Source of the DNA: Biformimicrobium ophioploci
Lineage (GTDB): Bacteria > Pseudomonadota > Gammaproteobacteria > Pseudomonadales > Cellvibrionaceae
NCBI RefSeq assembly: GCF_030270605.1
Contig: NZ_BSYJ01000006.1
Location: 62,001 to 126,000, forward strand
Direction: 5' to 3'
Length of the DNA: 64,000 bases
A program made the translations under genes and the position numbers. Below the pieces are notes generated by a model that saw only the letters and a list, made by a program, of their open reading frames with translations, had not been told where the DNA came from and made no database searches. Numbering within the stretch: position 1 is the first letter of the stretch; each line of letters opens with the position of its first letter. Shown one piece after another: positions 60,026-64,000 of the stretch.

Positions 60026-62401
60026 TTACCGCAGGCTGGCGTTATATTTTTGTTCTAGTTTTTCGACCACTGCATTGACAGCGGTACTAATTTCTTCGTC
60101 AGTTAGAGTGCGTGATGGATGCTGGAACGTCAAGCCCAATGCCACACTTTTTCTAGAAGAATCAATACCTTTGCCCTCATAAAGGTCAAAAACCTTGAAG
60201 TCCGTCACCCATTCACCGGCCGCTTCGCGGGCGCTATTGAGCAAATCCTGTACAGGAATTGAACGGTCCACCAGCAGTGCCAAGTCGCGGCGAACTTCCG
60301 GGAACCTGGACAGAGGCTTGAACGCCGGCAGGCGCGCGTCGCCCATGGCAGTCAGGTCCAGCTCGAACAGGTAGGCCGCCTTGGGCAGGTCCAGCTGCTT
60401 TTGCAACTGCGGGTGCAGCGCACCGATGATGCCCACCGGCTCGCCGTGGCGCAGTACCTGGGCACACTGGCCCGGGTGCAGTGCCGGGTGGCTGCCTGCC
60501 GCAAAGGAGATGGAAGCCGGGTCGGCCGCGTGCGCCAGTACCGCTTCCAGGTCACCCTTGAGGTCGAAGAAATCCACACTGTCGCTGCCGTTGGCCCAGT
60601 TCTCCGGCACACGGTTGCCGTAGATGACACCGGCCAGTGCCGGTTCCTGCACCAGCTCCGCACCCGGCACGAAGCGCAGGCCGGATTCGAACAGCCGCAC
60701 CCTGCCCTGCTGGCGGTTGAGGTTGTGCTGCAACGCCTTGACCAGGCCCGGCATCAGACTGGTGCGCATCACGGCGAGGTCCGCGCTGATCGGATTCTTC
60801 AGGGCCACCGGCTCGACTTCCGGATCGAACAGCTTGGAAAGCTCGCGATCGATAAAGCTGAAGGTGATGGCTTCCTGGTAGCCGCGCGCAATCAGGGTGT
60901 CCTGCAGCGGGTCCAGACCCATGGCCGCTTCGTCGTCCGGCAGGATGTCCAGCGCCGCGGTGACCGAGCGAGTCGGGATATTGTTGTAGCCGTAAATACG
61001 GGCCAGCTCCTCGAGCAGGTCTTCCTCGATGCTGATATCGAAGCGGAAGCTCGGCACGATGAAAGTCCAGCCCTCGCCGTCCTCGTCGACCTTCTCCAGG
61101 CCCAGGCGGGTCAGGATTTCCACGATATCGGCATCGGCAATCTCGAGACCGAGGCCGGAAGTCACCTTGGCGCGGCGCAGGGTCACGCGGCGCTCCGCCG
61201 GCATGGCTTCCGCCAGTTCTTCCACGATCACCGGGCCCGGCTCACCGCCAACGATATCCAGCAGCAGCTGGGTGGCCCGCTCGATGGCCTGCTCCTGCAG
61301 CTGGTAGTCCACGCCGCGCTCGAAGCGGTGCGAGGAATCGGTATGCAGGCCGTAGGAACGGGCACGGCCGGCAATCGCCAGCGGTGCGAAGAAGGCGCTC
61401 TCCAGGAAGATATCCCTGGTGGCGTCGGTGACGGCAGTGTCGTTGCCGCCCATGATGCCGGCCATGGCGACTGCGCGCTCATGGTCCGCAATAACCAGAG
61501 TATTGGCATTGAGCTTCACTTCCTGCTCGTCCAGCAGCGTGAGGTCTTCGCCCTGCTCCGCCAAGCGCACCTTGATGCCACCCTTGAGGGTATTCAGGTC
61601 GAAGGCGTGCATCGGCTGGCCCAACTCCAGCAATACGTAGTTGGTGACGTCCACGATCGGGTCGATGGAGCGGTTACCACTGCGACGCAGCTTTTCCTGC
61701 ATCCACAGCGGGGTTTCCGCGTCGACACGCACATTGCGGATCACGCGGCCGACGTAGCGCGGGCAGGCATCACCGGCTTCCAGTGCCACCGGCAATACGT
61801 CTTCGTTCACCGCCGCAATCGGGGCAATCTCTGGCTCACATACCGCGAGGCGGTTCAGTACACCCACTTCACGGGCAATACCTTTCATACCGAGACAGTC
61901 GGAACGGTTCGGGGTCAGGTCCACTTCGATAGCGGCATCGTCCAGCTGCAGGTACTCCCGCAGGCAGGTGCCTGTGGGGGCATCGGCCGGCAGCTCCCAG
62001 ATACCGTCGTTGTCTTCACCAACCTGCAGTTCGGTCTGCGCACACAGCATGCCGAAGCTCTCGACACCGCGCAGCTTGGCTTTCTTGATCTTGAAGTCAC
62101 CCGGCAGAACCGCACCCACCAGGGCAAACGGGATCTTGATACCGACGCGCGCGTTCGGCGCACCGCACACTACTTGTTGCTCGCCATCCGGGTGGCCCTG
62201 CACCTTACATACGCGCAGCTTGTCTGCATCCGGGTGCTGCTCACACTCGACAATCTCACCCACGACAACGCCGGCAAAGTCACCGGCCACCTTCTCGACC
62301 GCGTCGACCTCAAGGCCGGCCATGGTGATCTGGTCTGCAATCTCTTGTGCACTCAGTTCCGGGCTTACCCACTCCCGCAACCAGGATTCGCTGAATTTCA
62401 T
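60026..62401 (-). CDS. pheT: Phenylalanine-tRNA ligase beta subunit
   Basis: A 791-residue beta subunit of the alpha2-beta2 PheRS. The N-terminal EMAP-type tRNA-binding domain (KFSESWLREWV, and the segment CKVQGHPDGEQQVVCGAPN), the B5 and editing (B3/B4) domains, and the C-terminal anticodon-binding domain (FKPLSRFPEVRRDLALLVD) are all present at full length. Start ATG at 62401. It follows pheS by 100 bp. The 747-residue + strand frame at 60401 is an antisense shadow. Confidence 0.98.
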   Translation of the reverse strand: MKFSESWLREWVSPELSAQEIADQITMAGLEVDAVEKVAGDFAGVVVGEIVECEQHPDADKLRVCKVQGHPDGEQQVVCGAPNARVGIKIPFALVGAVLPGDFKIKKAKLRGVESFGMLCAQTELQVGEDNDGIWELPADAPTGTCLREYLQLDDAAIEVDLTPNRSDCLGMKGIAREVGVLNRLAVCEPEIAPIAAVNEDVLPVALEAGDACPRYVGRVIRNVRVDAETPLWMQEKLRRSGNRSIDPIVDVTNYVLLELGQPMHAFDLNTLKGGIKVRLAEQGEDLTLLDEQEVKLNANTLVIADHERAVAMAGIMGGNDTAVTDATRDIFLESAFFAPLAIAGRARSYGLHTDSSHRFERGVDYQLQEQAIERATQLLLDIVGGEPGPVIVEELAEAMPAERRVTLRRAKVTSGLGLEIADADIVEILTRLGLEKVDEDGEGWTFIVPSFRFDISIEEDLLEELARIYGYNNIPTRSVTAALDILPDDEAAMGLDPLQDTLIARGYQEAITFSFIDRELSKLFDPEVEPVALKNPISADLAVMRTSLMPGLVKALQHNLNRQQGRVRLFESGLRFVPGAELVQEPALAGVIYGNRVPENWANGSDSVDFFDLKGDLEAVLAHAADPASISFAAGSHPALHPGQCAQVLRHGEPVGIIGALHPQLQKQLDLPKAAYLFELDLTAMGDARLPAFKPLSRFPEVRRDLALLVDRSIPVQDLLNSAREAAGEWVTDFKVFDLYEGKGIDSSRKSVALGLTFQHPSRTLTDEEISTAVNAVVEKLEQKYNASLR

Positions 62402-62501
62402 TTCTTATCCATTCGCGGCCTTGTGCCGCGCCTACAAATTCTGTTTCTCGTTTGCGAACTCTGTTCGCCCCAGCTGTCTGCTTGCCTGCGCCGGCAGTCC
62501 G

Positions 62502-63518
<1,017 letters not shown>

Positions 63519-63587
63519 TTACTCCGATGAACGAGATAAATAAAATTCCGGTCGATAGGTTCCGCGATCGATGGGTTCAGGATATGT

Positions 63588-63748
63588 GGGGTCAGAGCTT
63601 ACGCTCTGACCCCAGCCGTCCGATTATAGGGGTCAGAGCTTTGGCTCTGACCCCAGGGATCTGCCCCCGACTTAAGGGGCCAGAGCTTTGGCTCTGACCC
63701 CAGGGATCTGCCCCCAACTTAAGGGGTCAGAGCCAAGGCTCTGACCCC
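63588..63748. repeat. Array of four GGGGTCAGAGC palindromes, 47-bp tandem period
   Basis: Palindromes of 26 bp start at 63588, 63629, 63676 and 63723; the last three are spaced exactly 47 bp. The core reads GGGG(T/C)CAGAGC....GCTCTGACCCC, with inner bases TTAC, TTTG and CAAG. Between the units AGGGATCTGCCCCC is repeated. A further half (TCTGACCCC) ends at 63764. The array lies between pheS and the rplT terminator. Confidence 0.85.
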
Positions 63749-63790
63749 AATCATTTCTGACCCCATTGATCGTGGCCCTGTCGATACCAC

Positions 63791-63829
63791 AAAAAAATAG
63801 GGAAGGACTGCAACAGCCCTTCCCTATCT
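63791..63829 (-). terminator. Rho-independent terminator after rplT
   Basis: On the reverse strand ATAGGGAAGG pairs with CCTTCCCTAT around a short loop and is followed by seven T residues. It lies about 55 bp after the rplT stop. A second small palindrome (GGCAAC/GTTGCC) lies at 63838-63853. Confidence 0.92.
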
Positions 63830-63882
63830 TGAAGCTGGCAACAAATGTTGCCAAAGCCGGAAGACCCGGCCTTAAACGCTAC

Positions 63883-64000
63883 TTAGGCTGCCAGAGCTGC
63901 TTTTGCCTTTTCAACAACTGCAGCAAATGCGGCCTTGTCGTGTACAGCCAGGTCGGCCAGTACGCGACGGTCCAGAGCGATTTCAGCTTTCTTCAGACCA
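63883..64000 (-). CDS. rplT: 50S ribosomal protein L20, C-terminal part
   Basis: The reverse strand reads an open frame with stop TAA at 63883-63885. The visible residues include the L20 C-terminus: [19 protein letters not shown], then [19 protein letters not shown]. About 39 residues are in the window; the N-terminal part is beyond it. L20 binds 23S rRNA early in 50S assembly. Confidence 0.97.
   Translation of the reverse strand, partial: GLKKAEIALDRRVLADLAVHDKAAFAAVVEKAKAALAA

Noticed and set aside
63672-63854. Possible pheM-like Phe leader peptide and attenuator before pheS
   Set aside because: The frame starts with TTG and has few Phe codons. Its hairpin with a T-run is explained as the rplT terminator; nothing shows an alternative anti-terminator.

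Overview
The window looks like chromosomal DNA of a gammaproteobacterium, most likely a marine member of the Cellvibrionales/Halieaceae-Microbulbifer kind. The right end carries the typical gammaproteobacterial order rplT-pheS-pheT-ihfA-MerR-tRNA-Pro. The rest is rich in TonB receptors, Rieske and P450 oxygenases, SnoaL-like proteins, MaoC dehydratases and acyl-CoA dehydrogenases. The genus is inference; no 16S or other marker is present.

Layout. (1) About 1-36.9 kb, extending to 47 kb, is a large catabolic locus. It holds a TonB receptor cut by the window edge; a minus-strand group (SDR, SnoaL, carotenoid oxygenase, GFA protein); a plus-strand group (flavin split-barrel protein, Rieske oxygenase, P450, SDR, second P450); a 12-gene minus-strand operon from 25.5 kb down to 12.1 kb (carotenoid oxygenase, E1alpha/E1beta/E2/E3 2-oxoacid or acetoin dehydrogenase, DUF35 Zn-ribbon protein, thiolase-like protein, Rieske oxygenase, SDR, acyl-CoA ligase, SDR, split-barrel protein); a SnoaL gene; an enoyl-CoA hydratase and NADP-dependent reductase pair; a nitroreductase; a second TonB receptor; a monooxygenase-like/molybdopterin oxidoreductase/aldehyde dehydrogenase operon; and a TetR regulator. 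(2) At 37-47 kb are an acyl-CoA dehydrogenase and a divergent eight-gene operon: aldehyde dehydrogenase, rubredoxin-rubredoxin reductase fusion, acyl-CoA dehydrogenase plus APH-type kinase, third carotenoid oxygenase, two MaoC proteins and an HSL-type esterase. (3) At 47-55.5 kb a minus-strand beta-oxidation operon (thiolase, FadB/FadJ-like protein, acyl-CoA dehydrogenase, SDR, alpha-methylacyl-CoA racemase, enoyl-CoA hydratase, nitronate-monooxygenase-like protein) lies divergent from an AraC regulator. (4) At 57-58.7 kb are a secreted esterase and a secreted endonuclease I. (5) At 58.8-64 kb is the housekeeping block, with two clusters of GGGGTCAGAG palindromes.

How the genes work together (inference). 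Two TonB receptors would import a bulky hydrophobic compound. P450s, Rieske oxygenases and iron-dependent carotenoid/stilbene cleavage oxygenases would oxidise and split it. SDRs and aldehyde dehydrogenases would give acids. A ligase would form CoA thioesters, and beta-oxidation would finish the job, with a racemase for 2-methyl branches and a kinase/dehydrogenase pair for 4-hydroxyacyl-CoA. An isoprenoid, apocarotenoid or related substrate fits best, but the sequence does not settle this.

The most striking signal is a family of near-palindromic sites with arms close to AAACAGTC/GACTGTTT. They occur at nine promoter regions between 1.7 and 38.3 kb, plus one degenerate candidate. One is a perfect palindrome 30 bp upstream of the only TetR gene. 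I read this as one regulon under one local repressor, covering the whole locus.
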